IMG/VR virus record: IMGVR_UViG_3300000116_000111 | Coordinates: 1 to 31,601 of that record | Reading direction: 5' to 3' (one strand) | Length of the DNA stretch: 31,601 bases | From: a virus | Translations under genes and position numbers: made by a program | Shown: positions 15,650 to 23,029 of the stretch, one piece after another | How the letters are laid out: each line of letters opens with the position of its first letter | How positions within the stretch are numbered: position 1 is the stretch's first letter | Notes under the pieces: generated by a model | What the model was told of the DNA's origin: nothing | Seen by the model: the letters and a program-made list of their open reading frames with translations, nothing else | Databases searched by the model: none

Positions 15650-15678
15650 ATTATACATGTGAAGTGTTATTTTGTCAA
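15650..15678 (-). promoter_or_regulatory. Perfect-consensus sigma70-type promoter
   Basis: The minus strand carries TTGACA (15673-15678), exactly 17 bases, then TATAAT (15650-15655): 12 of 12 matches to the bacterial housekeeping consensus at optimal spacing. It overlaps the 3' end of the GIY-YIG gene. It directs transcription into the split radical-SAM gene, RNase H, phoH and probably the glycan island. Such a promoter would be used by unmodified host RNA polymerase, as in early phage transcription. Confidence 0.88.
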
Positions 15679-16071
15679 CAGATGTTTTGAATGAATTTTG
15701 CAGCCGATAAACTCATTGTAGAAGTCATTTCTGAGAAGTACATCATACTCAAACTGTAGCTTAGCTTCGTAGTATGAGCACTCTCCTTTAGTCTTACATA
15801 ACTTGAGAATCTCTCGTTTAAACGATTCTACGCCGCGTTCTTCTACTAAACTTTTAACCTCTGCAGAGGAGCCATAGTATGACCGCCAATCGCTTTCTAC
15901 GCGTGTTTTTACGCGTCTCTTGCGTGTCTTTGTCTTGGGAAGTATCTTAGGTTTCCAGAAGAATTTCTTACCGATATACTTCTTGTCGTTGGTAAGATCT
16001 GTTATCATATAAACAAAGCCCTGATATTCTTCAGGAGTTTCATCATACACTTGTTCACTATATGTCCACAT
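15667..16071 (-). CDS. GIY-YIG nuclease-like protein
   Basis: A 134-residue protein with the GIY-YIG fold pattern. GFVYMITD (F-V-Y at 19-21) and KKYIGKK (Y-I-G at 32-34) replace the two signature strands; SDWRSYYGSS provides the catalytic Arg (R64), and ECSYYEAKLQFEYDVL the metal-binding Glu (E103). The basic insert KTKTRKRRVKTR probably contacts DNA. Homologues in T4-like phages are Seg-type homing or recombination nucleases. There is no separate DNA-binding tail. The ATG directly follows the T run of the terminator at 16072-16096, with no ordinary ribosome binding site. Confidence 0.8.
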   Translation of the reverse strand: MWTYSEQVYDETPEEYQGFVYMITDLTNDKKYIGKKFFWKPKILPKTKTRKRRVKTRVESDWRSYYGSSAEVKSLVEERGVESFKREILKLCKTKGECSYYEAKLQFEYDVLLRNDFYNEFIGCKIHSKHLLTK

Positions 16072-16096
16072 AAAAAACCCCGCTATTGCGGGGCTT
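16072..16096 (-). terminator. Rho-independent terminator
   Basis: On the minus strand CCCCGC-AATA-GCGGGG forms a perfect 6-bp stem (extendable by G-T and A-T pairs), followed directly by TTTTTT. It closes the transcription unit of nrdJ and the two small Cys-pair genes. The last T adjoins the ATG of the GIY-YIG gene. Confidence 0.9.
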
Positions 16097-16098
16097 AT

Positions 16099-16233
16099 TT
16101 AGTCTTCCATTAAATCATATTCTAAAGGAGATCCACACATCGGACAATATTGAGGTGCTTCTTCATTATCAAACACCAACACCTGAGTCTCAACTTCACA
16201 AGCCGGACATTCTGCCCAATATTCTTCTTCCAT
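16099..16233 (-). CDS. Small zinc-ribbon protein (44 aa)
   Basis: A 44-codon frame beginning MEEEYWAECPACEVETQVLV with two CxxC knuckles (CPAC at 9-12 and CPMC at 30-33), the classic minimal zinc ribbon, and an acidic ending (YDLMED). AGGAG lies six bases before the ATG. The stop precedes the terminator by only a few bases. Such mini-ribbons can act as nucleic-acid or protein adaptors. Function unknown. Confidence 0.8.
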   Translation of the reverse strand: MEEEYWAECPACEVETQVLVFDNEEAPQYCPMCGSPLEYDLMED

Positions 16234-16260
16234 GCAGTTCTCCTATCTGAAAGTATATAG

Positions 16261-16443
16261 TCATTTTTTCTTTTTAACCGGTTTTAATGTTATTACTGAT
16301 TTGTCCATATTTGGTAACCTAACTTGCCTACAATCTTCGTCCTCTAAGCCGTATACTATTCCATTACATCCAACACATCCCACTGGAAATGCGCTACTAG
16401 GTAACTCCATTACAAGTTCTCTGTTGTGACATATGCAGTTCAT
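16261..16443 (-). CDS. Small Cys-rich protein (60 aa)
   Basis: A 60-residue protein starting MNCICHNRELVMELPSSAFP. It has a C-x-C-H cluster at the N-terminus and GCVGCNGIVYG (a CxxC) in the middle, suggesting one zinc site, and a lysine-rich tail (LKPVKKKK). I chose the ATG at 16441-16443 over an upstream in-frame TTG, which would place the start in the hairpin region after nrdJ. No strong ribosome binding site is visible. It precedes the other mini zinc protein by 27 bases. Confidence 0.62.
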   Translation of the reverse strand: MNCICHNRELVMELPSSAFPVGCVGCNGIVYGLEDEDCRQVRLPNMDKSVITLKPVKKKK

Positions 16444-16480
16444 TTTGGCTAATTGTACCAAGCATTCATGAATAATGCAA

Positions 16481-16501
16481 AGGGCGACCAACAGCCGCCC
16501 T
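16481..16501 (-). terminator. Possible terminator/attenuator after nrdJ
   Basis: AGGGCG and CGCCCT form a 6-bp stem around a 9-base loop on the minus strand, followed by only a short T-containing stretch (TTGCATT). It lies 24 bases after the RNR stop codon. The weak T run suggests partial termination or an RNA-stabilising 3' hairpin. Confidence 0.4.
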
Positions 16502-16524
16502 CTCTACGCAGTATTTGTATCCAC

Positions 16525-18753
16525 TTAAAAAGTGATTTCACAAGCCCCACCTTGACACGCAATTGCACCCATCGTATCTATATCGGTAAACTCTTTCTGC
16601 GATAACTGAGTTTTAAAATCTACTGCTGAAATGTTCTGTTGGATCTTTTCCCACTTATGTAGTAAAAACACATCTTTGAGGCAATACTCTGTTTCTTTAA
16701 GATCACCATCAAAATAGTTATTAGCAAATTTATTGAAACGACGAATCCACTCTGCGCGCAGATCAGATACTTCTCCACGATGCTCTTCTGGTAGCTGCGC
16801 AACCATTGTTGCTTCCCACAGATCACGGAATCCTTGCTTACGTGTGTCAACAATAAGACCAGACGCAAACAATGCTGCTTTACCATACTTGGTAACAATC
16901 TGGTCTTCTGTTAACACTTCTGTCATTGGCGCTTGCGCAAAGTCTTTATCACCCGAGCCCGCCAAGAACGATATACCTGCAAAAGAATGGCGATTGTCAT
17001 AAACGTAATCCTCCACTTCTGACCACATATGTGGCATTACTGTTACCGTGTTTGATACATTGTGTCTGACTCTTGAGTCTGCACATAGTTCTGGATTGGT
17101 TCCTGCTTCGACCCAGTTCTGCTGAACGAGTTTGACTTTTTCAAGTAGGTTGGTTCCATATAGTTCTTCTCTGTATAACGATCCATCAGGTGAAATAATA
17201 GGAAAGCCAATACAGTAATCAGTATTGTTTGCAGACCATACAGACTCCTCGACCATATACGGGTTAGACTCTGCGATAAGCTGGGCAACTTCCGTGTCCT
17301 TGTTTAGCTGTATATGACGGAGATAACGAGCAGAATGCTCAGCATGTATACCGCTCGCCGTTTGGAGTAAAACGGAAGCATTTCCACTAGGCTTAACACA
17401 CGTTGTTCTTGCTGCCGCATTGATTCCAATAAGCTCTGCCACATCTTTGTTAACTTGTTTAACAATTTCGGCTCCTTCCTTTTGTACTTGTTCATCAAAC
17501 AAAACATCTGGGTTGTTCATCCAACCCGTTACAGAAACACCTAGAAGAGCTTCACGATCAAAGATTGCTTTTGTTGTTTGATCTAGGTATTTGAATTCTG
17601 TGTACCCTGCCTGCAGAGTTCCCATGATAGATGCCGCACGACATGCTTTGAAGAACTCTTCTTTGGTTGTACACTTACCACCATTGATCTCAGTAAGGTT
17701 ACATCCCTGCCAACCTGACTGACCATCAATCTGTGGATACATTCCTATTTCAACACAGGGGTTAGTGGTGAAATCTCTATCTTCGACGAAGTAGAATCCA
17801 GGCTCTCCAAACTCTTTGATGGATCCCATAATTGATTTGAATTGATCCCTAGTAATCTCGGAACGAACAATGACAGCACTGTTATTACTACGGCCGCGCT
17901 GAGGATTATCAATGAACCAATTTCCTGTTTTGGCTGAGACCATTTCTTCATCTTCAGCACTAAAGAGACAAATAGTTGCAGAACGACGAACACCGCCAGC
18001 AAGCACAGCGTCAGCAGCATGCATGGCAATATCATATACATCAATAGCTCGAAGACGATTGTGCCCATTTAATACTCTCGATTGAATAAGGTGTTCAATT
18101 TTGTCTAATGCCTTACGTAGCGGCTCTGGTCCTGGTGCTTTGAAGCCACCGTTAATCATTGCGCCTTTAGGACGAACATTATTTAGGTCAAAGTAAACTT
18201 TGCGGCCTGCCATCTCTGGGAACTGCTGATTGTCAGCGAAGTATGATGACATCAAAGCTCCTAGAGCATCAGCCCATCCTTCGACTGAGTCTTCTACAAC
18301 CCAACCTTTAGCTTGCTTCTTACGTTCCATAATATCTGGTAGCTTGTCAACATGATGTTGCTGTACAGAGAAACCGGCTCCAGCACCGCATAGAAGCACG
18401 TAGAACAGCTCTGAGAAGAAGCGAGGGCGGTCAGCATATGTGGAGGTACAGTTGTACATTCTCATCTGGTGTTTACGTAGCTGTTCGCCGCCAAACTGTA
18501 GAGCACGCTGTGCACCTAGAGCATACTTTAGTTTGTATAAAGATTCAGCTTCATCAATCAATTGACTTAGCTCTGGTGTCATTTTGTTCTTATAATAGTC
18601 CCTGTGCATATCCATGACTCGAGCAACAGATTCTTCCCAAGTCTCATAGCGATTACGATCCTCATCCCATCTTGAATACCCTTCATAAAACTTTGTTTCA
18701 GACATCAGAGCACGCAGGTCTGTGTCCTTCCGATTCGGGACTAGTTTAAGCAT
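16525..18753 (-). CDS. nrdJ: Adenosylcobalamin-dependent (class II) ribonucleotide reductase, monomeric type
   Basis: A 742-residue protein, nearly the length of the Lactobacillus leichmannii class II ribonucleoside-triphosphate reductase (739). The active-site set is complete. C333 lies in NPCVEI and is the likely thiyl radical site with N331 and E335; C102 (YNCTS) and C351 (QGCNLTEI) form the redox pair; and C733/C738 in the tail CQGGACEITF shuttle electrons from thioredoxin or glutaredoxin. It reduces ribonucleotides to deoxyribonucleotides for phage DNA synthesis using coenzyme B12, without oxygen. GAGGTG precedes the ATG. It has its own promoter, leader hairpin and downstream hairpins. 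Confidence 0.95.
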   Translation of the reverse strand: MLKLVPNRKDTDLRALMSETKFYEGYSRWDEDRNRYETWEESVARVMDMHRDYYKNKMTPELSQLIDEAESLYKLKYALGAQRALQFGGEQLRKHQMRMYNCTSTYADRPRFFSELFYVLLCGAGAGFSVQQHHVDKLPDIMERKKQAKGWVVEDSVEGWADALGALMSSYFADNQQFPEMAGRKVYFDLNNVRPKGAMINGGFKAPGPEPLRKALDKIEHLIQSRVLNGHNRLRAIDVYDIAMHAADAVLAGGVRRSATICLFSAEDEEMVSAKTGNWFIDNPQRGRSNNSAVIVRSEITRDQFKSIMGSIKEFGEPGFYFVEDRDFTTNPCVEIGMYPQIDGQSGWQGCNLTEINGGKCTTKEEFFKACRAASIMGTLQAGYTEFKYLDQTTKAIFDREALLGVSVTGWMNNPDVLFDEQVQKEGAEIVKQVNKDVAELIGINAAARTTCVKPSGNASVLLQTASGIHAEHSARYLRHIQLNKDTEVAQLIAESNPYMVEESVWSANNTDYCIGFPIISPDGSLYREELYGTNLLEKVKLVQQNWVEAGTNPELCADSRVRHNVSNTVTVMPHMWSEVEDYVYDNRHSFAGISFLAGSGDKDFAQAPMTEVLTEDQIVTKYGKAALFASGLIVDTRKQGFRDLWEATMVAQLPEEHRGEVSDLRAEWIRRFNKFANNYFDGDLKETEYCLKDVFLLHKWEKIQQNISAVDFKTQLSQKEFTDIDTMGAIACQGGACEITF

Positions 18754-18782
18754 TTAACACCTCTTTAGAATATATGTATTGG

Positions 18783-18807
18783 CATCTATGGCCCTATACC
18801 ATAGATG
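18783..18807 (-). promoter_or_regulatory. 9-bp leader hairpin upstream of nrdJ
   Basis: CATCTATGG and CCATAGATG pair perfectly around a 7-base loop (TATAGGG on the minus strand). It lies in the about 75-base leader between the predicted start site and the GAGGTG ribosome binding site. No T run follows, so it is not a terminator. It is too small for a cobalamin riboswitch. It may stabilise the mRNA or bind a regulator. Confidence 0.6.
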
Positions 18808-18833
18808 TATTGTTTCTGACTTTTATTGGTAGC

Positions 18834-18862
18834 ATTATATAGGATTTATTAAGACTCGTAAA
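18834..18862 (-). promoter_or_regulatory. Sigma70-type promoter for nrdJ
   Basis: The minus strand shows TTTACG (18857-18862), 17 bases, then TATAAT (18834-18839): a perfect -10 and a 4-of-6 -35. It lies in the 146-base gap between the SGNH-like gene and nrdJ, with the leader hairpin and ribosome binding site downstream, so it fits as the nrdJ promoter. Confidence 0.6.
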
Positions 18863-18898
18863 CGCGGAAAACACGCGGTTAAAAAAATATATTTTTTT
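18862..18898. repeat. A/T palindrome and direct repeat upstream of nrdJ promoter
   Basis: Seven A, TATA and seven T (18881-18898) form a perfect 18-base palindrome next to the end of the SGNH-like gene. Beside it ACGCGG is repeated directly (18862-18867 and 18873-18878), separated by five bases. The A/T part could act as a weak bidirectional terminator or bent DNA; no firm function can be read. Confidence 0.5.
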
Positions 18899-18899
18899 T

Positions 18900-19853
18900 T
18901 TATTTATGATGCATTGATTGAACAGCAAATCTTCTATGAATTTCGCCTGGATGAGTGTAATCTTCACGGGGCCATTCATCTAATGTTTCGTGTAGCGTTT
19001 CTTCGACTTTTAACCTAGTATTGTTGGTTATGAAATTATACAACAACTCAGCTTGATATAGATGAGAAGCATCGTTAAAGTGAAAATTGTCAGGTCTATC
19101 AAATCCTTTCCAGCAAAGATGATTATACATTCCAAAAAGTTCTGAATTTTCAATTAAGTAATTGCTTCTGTCAATTTGGTTGAAAACGGGGTCAGTTATA
19201 ACTTCTTCTTTTGTACCATAATAGTTATAATTAATTAATCTTATATTATGCAACTTACACATATTTTGAATACTCAATACATTAACTGCATGACGGAATT
19301 CGTTTAACCAAAAAGTTTCATCGCCAATTAAAAACCGCGCTTGCAGTTGCTCTTCCAATAGAGTATCCTGAACGATGTAAGATCCCAGCCCCGTATCTTT
19401 TTTAAATTTTTTAAACTGTTGATCTATACGATCACTGGATCGACTGTCTGGAGCATTTCTGGCTAAATCTATATAACTATTAACTCTATCCGATATTTTT
19501 TTCATCGTTGACCAAGAATATAATTTAATAAATCTTGGTCCGAAGTCATTACTAACTATGGATCTGAGATTGTTTGGTTTCCAAGAACCACTGAATCTCC
19601 AATCGGGAACATGATCTCTAAAATTATCACTATGTTGCCATATAATTATACGAGGTAATTCTTCATTTAAACTTAACTTATGAGAAATAAAAAATAGAAT
19701 CTCAAACGCCATGTAAAAATTATTTTTACTTGGTTCAGATATATTAATTACTTCTTCATCTAGCATACCTTCAAGCAATTTTCCATAATTATTCGATTCA
19801 GGATCTGTACATGCAGTCCCATATGAAAAGGAACATCCGTTAAGAAGAATCAT
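18900..19853 (-). CDS. SGNH-hydrolase-like protein
   Basis: A 317-residue protein starting MILLNGCSFSYGTACTDPES. The N-terminal G-x-S block (NGCSFSYG) fits block I of SGNH/GDSL hydrolases with Ser as nucleophile. A late segment, PDNFHFNDASHLYQAELLY, fits the D-x-x-H catalytic block. An ATGA overlap couples it to the carbamoyltransferase gene. Members of this superfamily remove or transfer acyl groups on sugars and lipids. Together with the carbamoyltransferase it could tailor a glycan; that is inference. Confidence 0.75.
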   Translation of the reverse strand: MILLNGCSFSYGTACTDPESNNYGKLLEGMLDEEVINISEPSKNNFYMAFEILFFISHKLSLNEELPRIIIWQHSDNFRDHVPDWRFSGSWKPNNLRSIVSNDFGPRFIKLYSWSTMKKISDRVNSYIDLARNAPDSRSSDRIDQQFKKFKKDTGLGSYIVQDTLLEEQLQARFLIGDETFWLNEFRHAVNVLSIQNMCKLHNIRLINYNYYGTKEEVITDPVFNQIDRSNYLIENSELFGMYNHLCWKGFDRPDNFHFNDASHLYQAELLYNFITNNTRLKVEETLHETLDEWPREDYTHPGEIHRRFAVQSMHHK

Positions 19854-21343
19854 GTGTAAAAAACCTTTGTCTTTGTGTCTATTTCAAATTGGTAAGCATC
19901 ATACCTATCATTACAGATAGGCTTACCTTTAACATTTAGTGAAGTATTAAGTAGCATAGGAACCTTCGTTTGATCATACCACTCTTCAAGAATTTGTCTA
20001 AGTATCGATCTACTATTCTTAGGTACTAACTGAACTCTTGATGTTCCATCAACATGAATAACTGATTTATAGTCATGCTTTGCCTTTGCTGTAAATTGCA
20101 TATATTCGTTCATAGGACCTTCGAAATAATCATCCGCATATTCTTCAAGAATAGCGGGAGCAAACGGTCTGAACTTCTGCCTATTTTTAATTTTATTAAC
20201 TGTATCTTTTATATCAAATCTAGGATCAGCAAGTAAACTTCTATTACCAAGAGCTCTAGGTCCAAACTCCGCTGGGCCATTTAAAACACCACACATTTTA
20301 TATTTAAGTAAGTGATTAACTACATCCTTGGCGTTTACTTCTTCCCCAGCATTGAATCCAAGATATGCATCTTGCCAGTTTATTCTATCTTTACCTGTTG
20401 CATCACCATATGCTATAGCAGCCGCACCCAATGCAATTCCACCGTCAGTAGGATTGGAAGGTATCCAAACTTGATCAAACATTGAGTGTATTAATGTATT
20501 AGCTTTGATGTTTTGAGCAACACCTCCACTATAACAAAGTTTGCTACCATACTGTCTAGCAATTTTTGCTAGTTTTAATATTTCACGTTCGGCCCATGCT
20601 TGAATGGTCGCTGCAATATCTTCTGGGTTTGGATTAAAAGTGTCACACCATCTAGCTAATGCTCGGAGGAAAGCCTCCCTTTTATCATAAGCATCAGAAG
20701 CACGGCCTGCGGTAATGTTATATAACTGGTCTGAAGCATCCTGATCGAACACAACATCATCACTAAAATATAAATTGATAAGCCTATCAAATGTTTTTAG
20801 ATAAGCTGGCTCACCAAAACTGGCCATACCCATAACAATATACTCTTCTTCAAGCGCTTTAAATCCTAATTGTTTAGTTATTAATGCATACATTGATCCA
20901 ATAGATCTAGGATAAACAACTTCATGCAGAAGTTTGAATTTGTTATTGTATATTGTCACTGATTGGTATTCTCCATACCCATCAATATTCAACATTACAG
21001 TATCTTCAGATGATTCCCAAGGACGAGTAAAAAACGCTGATGCACCATGACTTTTATGATGATGGCCGAAACCTCTCAGTTCACAGTAGTCTTTGTAATC
21101 ATTTATAACATCGTTACGATTATACTTTTCCAAAAACATAGCTTGTTTTCTAAGTTTAGGATCTTCGGGCCAGTATAACAAATCATCTTTTTGTATCATC
21201 CTCTTCAAATAGAGATGTAATCTAGGATCGTTTTTTACCTTCGTATAACGCTCGCTTTGACTAGCAAATTCTATAGTGCCTTGATCATCAACAAACACAA
21301 TGCTAGCGTCGTGAAACCTTTCGTTTATACCCACATATCTCAT
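19850..21343 (-). CDS. Carbamoyltransferase, NodU/CmcH family
   Basis: A 497-residue protein. FGHHHKSHGASAFF (residues 92-105) supplies the metal-binding His cluster of the Kae1-like domain, NIDGYGEYQS binds the carbamoyl-adenylate intermediate, and GPAEFGPRALGNRSLL (356-371) is the signature of the C-terminal domain. CYSGGVAQN (270-278) and TDGGIALGAA complete the ATP-binding core. The enzyme uses carbamoyl phosphate and ATP to place a carbamoyl group on a hydroxyl, usually of a sugar. The slightly short length suggests a compact phage version. It overlaps the outer spanin by one base (TAATG). Confidence 0.95.
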   Translation of the reverse strand: MRYVGINERFHDASIVFVDDQGTIEFASQSERYTKVKNDPRLHLYLKRMIQKDDLLYWPEDPKLRKQAMFLEKYNRNDVINDYKDYCELRGFGHHHKSHGASAFFTRPWESSEDTVMLNIDGYGEYQSVTIYNNKFKLLHEVVYPRSIGSMYALITKQLGFKALEEEYIVMGMASFGEPAYLKTFDRLINLYFSDDVVFDQDASDQLYNITAGRASDAYDKREAFLRALARWCDTFNPNPEDIAATIQAWAEREILKLAKIARQYGSKLCYSGGVAQNIKANTLIHSMFDQVWIPSNPTDGGIALGAAAIAYGDATGKDRINWQDAYLGFNAGEEVNAKDVVNHLLKYKMCGVLNGPAEFGPRALGNRSLLADPRFDIKDTVNKIKNRQKFRPFAPAILEEYADDYFEGPMNEYMQFTAKAKHDYKSVIHVDGTSRVQLVPKNSRSILRQILEEWYDQTKVPMLLNTSLNVKGKPICNDRYDAYQFEIDTKTKVFYT

Positions 21344-21717
21344 TATTCAGTTACTTCTGGTTCCTTAGGCTCTTCAGGTGTTAGAGCTTCTTCATAGTAA
21401 GCAATAATCGCTTGCTGATCCTTGACATATCTACGAAGCTCTGCAATACCTAGTGCTAGATTCTCATACCCTTTTGGCGTAATAGCAAATACAACAACAT
21501 TGCCGGTCTTTGAGTCAATCTCTGCAATCTTCTCTTCAAGATTCTCTTCAGTAATCACAAACCAATCAACAGGAGGAAACTGAACAGCTTTGGGCCGTTC
21601 TTGAATAGGAATATTCTGTTCTTGATATTGAGTGGTTACTACTACCTCAGCCTCCGGAGTTCTCCCCCCGCACGCTGTCAGTAGTATCGGGCTCATCAGA
21701 AGGAGGAGTAGTTTCAC
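21343..21717 (-). CDS. Outer-membrane spanin lipoprotein (o-spanin)
   Basis: A 124-residue lipoprotein. Starting from GTG at 21715-21717, the N-terminus reads (M)KLLLLLMSPILLTAC, a textbook lipobox (LTAC with Cys16), followed by GGRTPEAEVVVTTQYQEQNI. AAGGA six bases before the GTG decides this start; the in-frame ATG 21 codons upstream would destroy the signal peptide. The gene begins inside the inner-spanin gene in another frame, with a 71-base overlap, the nested Rz/Rz1 arrangement. It would anchor in the outer membrane and join the inner spanin to disrupt it at lysis. It is long for an Rz1 protein and has a Pro/Glu-rich tail. Confidence 0.88.
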   Translation of the reverse strand: MKLLLLLMSPILLTACGGRTPEAEVVVTTQYQEQNIPIQERPKAVQFPPVDWFVITEENLEEKIAEIDSKTGNVVVFAITPKGYENLALGIAELRRYVKDQQAIIAYYEEALTPEEPKEPEVTE

Positions 21718-22081
21718 TTTCGATCCTTCCAATAAGTTTGTTAACGGCGTTGTTAACTCTGTCTTCCAGTCCTTGTGCATTTGTCAATGCCTCCATAGTC
21801 AAGTCAATTTTTGCAAACACACCTCTTAGTTTATCCAAGTGCTCTTGCGATTGTTGTAATCTCTTTGTGAGATCTTTATTTAGTTGTTCATTCTTCTTTG
21901 CATCTGCAGCCATCTTCTCAACTGTATTCTGAAGAGTCTCTGCAGCTGTCTTTAACTTTACATTATTCTCACGCAAAGTTCCAATTGTTTCTTGTGACCA
22001 CATATAGTAACTATACCCAGCATACCCTACTCCTGAAAGTAAGGAAACAAGAAACAAAAATAAATATATCTTAGCCATCAT
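21647..22081 (-). CDS. Inner-membrane spanin (i-spanin, Rz-like)
   Basis: A 144-residue protein with an N-terminal membrane anchor (residues 4-27, IYLFLFLVSLLSGVGYAGYS) and a long periplasmic coiled coil (about 33-120, Lys/Gln/Glu/Leu-rich), the Rz architecture. The tail is acidic and Ser/Thr/Pro-rich. Two ATGs in tandem open the frame (22081, 22078), overlapping the preceding gene. Its C-terminal coding region contains the whole signal sequence of the outer spanin in another frame. Together the two proteins would complete lysis of a Gram-negative host. Confidence 0.87.
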   Translation of the reverse strand: MMAKIYLFLFLVSLLSGVGYAGYSYYMWSQETIGTLRENNVKLKTAAETLQNTVEKMAADAKKNEQLNKDLTKRLQQSQEHLDKLRGVFAKIDLTMEALTNAQGLEDRVNNAVNKLIGRIESETTPPSDEPDTTDSVRGENSGG

Positions 22082-22433
22082 AATACTTTCTGAACCTCTT
22101 TAGTAATCGAGGTTGCTTGTCTTTTCTACGGCGCCGATCAGTTACATTAATTGGTAGACCCATACGTCTACGGAAGATATGAGTTGGCAAACGAGAGGGG
22201 CCCATATTCTTTGTGTCCTGAGGAATACCTGCATCAGCAGCAGTCATAGCTTCTTCTTTCTGCATATTGATGAAAAAGTTTGCTTGCTTCTTATCCAATG
22301 TAGTAGCTCCTGGTCTGTTCTTCAATGCGCGTGCCTTTGCAATAGTCATCTTACCTTTGACCTTTGCTTTAAGAGTTCCTGGTGCACCTCTCTTAGAATG
22401 ACTCTTCTTAATTAGTTCTGATGTCTTACTCAT
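22071..22433 (-). CDS. Very basic conserved phage protein (120 aa)
   Basis: A Lys/Arg-rich protein (MSKTSELIKKSHSKRGAPGT at its start and a DRRRRKDKQPRLLKRFRKYY tail). The middle (FINMQKEEAMTAADAGIPQD) is of a type I recall in T4-like marine phages. High charge suggests nucleic-acid or capsid-interior binding. The start overlaps the upstream stop as ATGA. No enzyme motif is present. Function unknown. Confidence 0.75.
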   Translation of the reverse strand: MSKTSELIKKSHSKRGAPGTLKAKVKGKMTIAKARALKNRPGATTLDKKQANFFINMQKEEAMTAADAGIPQDTKNMGPSRLPTHIFRRRMGLPINVTDRRRRKDKQPRLLKRFRKYYDG

Positions 22434-23029
22434 CTTGACAACTCACCAATTGTTACGTAAATGTTCTTGTTAGTTCTTACATGAGTCACTTCATATATGT
22501 TAATACCAAACATTTCACCTGCTGGATAACAATGCTCGTCAACACGTACCTTATCACGAGTATTGACCATTTCATCTAATGTATCATTTAGTACCTTATT
22601 ATTTAGTACTTTATAGATGCCTGGCGACAATCTGTTATCTTCAAGAACAAACCACTCACTCTGCTCTGTCATGAAGTCTAATGGATCGATTCCAAGTGCT
22701 TCTAATGCCTCATTGATCTTCTTATCTGAGATACTAAACTTTTCTCTAAGAAGATACAAAGCAGTTGCATATGATGCTAGTCTACTACCACCACCAGGTG
22801 CCTTGGCCATAATCTTTTTAATATTGAAAACTAATCTGTGAAACGGTGTATAGTATTCTGCATACTTGTCACGGTTTGTACTTGTGTTGAGGGTAAACTC
22901 TTTATTACGTTTACCATCTTTATCAATGATACCTTGCTTGAATGCTTCTGTTTCTTCAAAGGGAGTTGTAAGAAGCCGCAGGAATCTAAACGTATAGACT
23001 AGGTCGCCAGCGCGTTTAATAATACCCAT
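22430..23029 (-). CDS. Conserved T4-like phage protein (199 aa)
   Basis: The protein starts MGIIKRAGDLVYTFRFLRLL and continues with TTPFEETEAFKQGIIDKDGK, a pattern I know from uncharacterised T4-like cyanophage proteins, then an RLVFNIKKIMAKAPGGGSRL segment. AAGGA lies at good distance before the ATG, which shares one base with the upstream stop. It has no catalytic signature and, given its neighbours, may be a minor structural or assembly protein. I cannot say more. Confidence 0.78.
   Translation of the reverse strand: MGIIKRAGDLVYTFRFLRLLTTPFEETEAFKQGIIDKDGKRNKEFTLNTSTNRDKYAEYYTPFHRLVFNIKKIMAKAPGGGSRLASYATALYLLREKFSISDKKINEALEALGIDPLDFMTEQSEWFVLEDNRLSPGIYKVLNNKVLNDTLDEMVNTRDKVRVDEHCYPAGEMFGINIYEVTHVRTNKNIYVTIGELSR

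Noticed and set aside
16525-18753. Possible intein or intron in nrdJ
   Set aside because: Phage RNR genes often carry them, but the frame is continuous, length matches the family and all active-site motifs are contiguous.
18754-18899. Cobalamin riboswitch upstream of the B12-dependent RNR
   Set aside because: The leader after the predicted start is about 75 bases with one simple hairpin; a cobalamin riboswitch needs about 200 bases and a B12-box, which I do not see.
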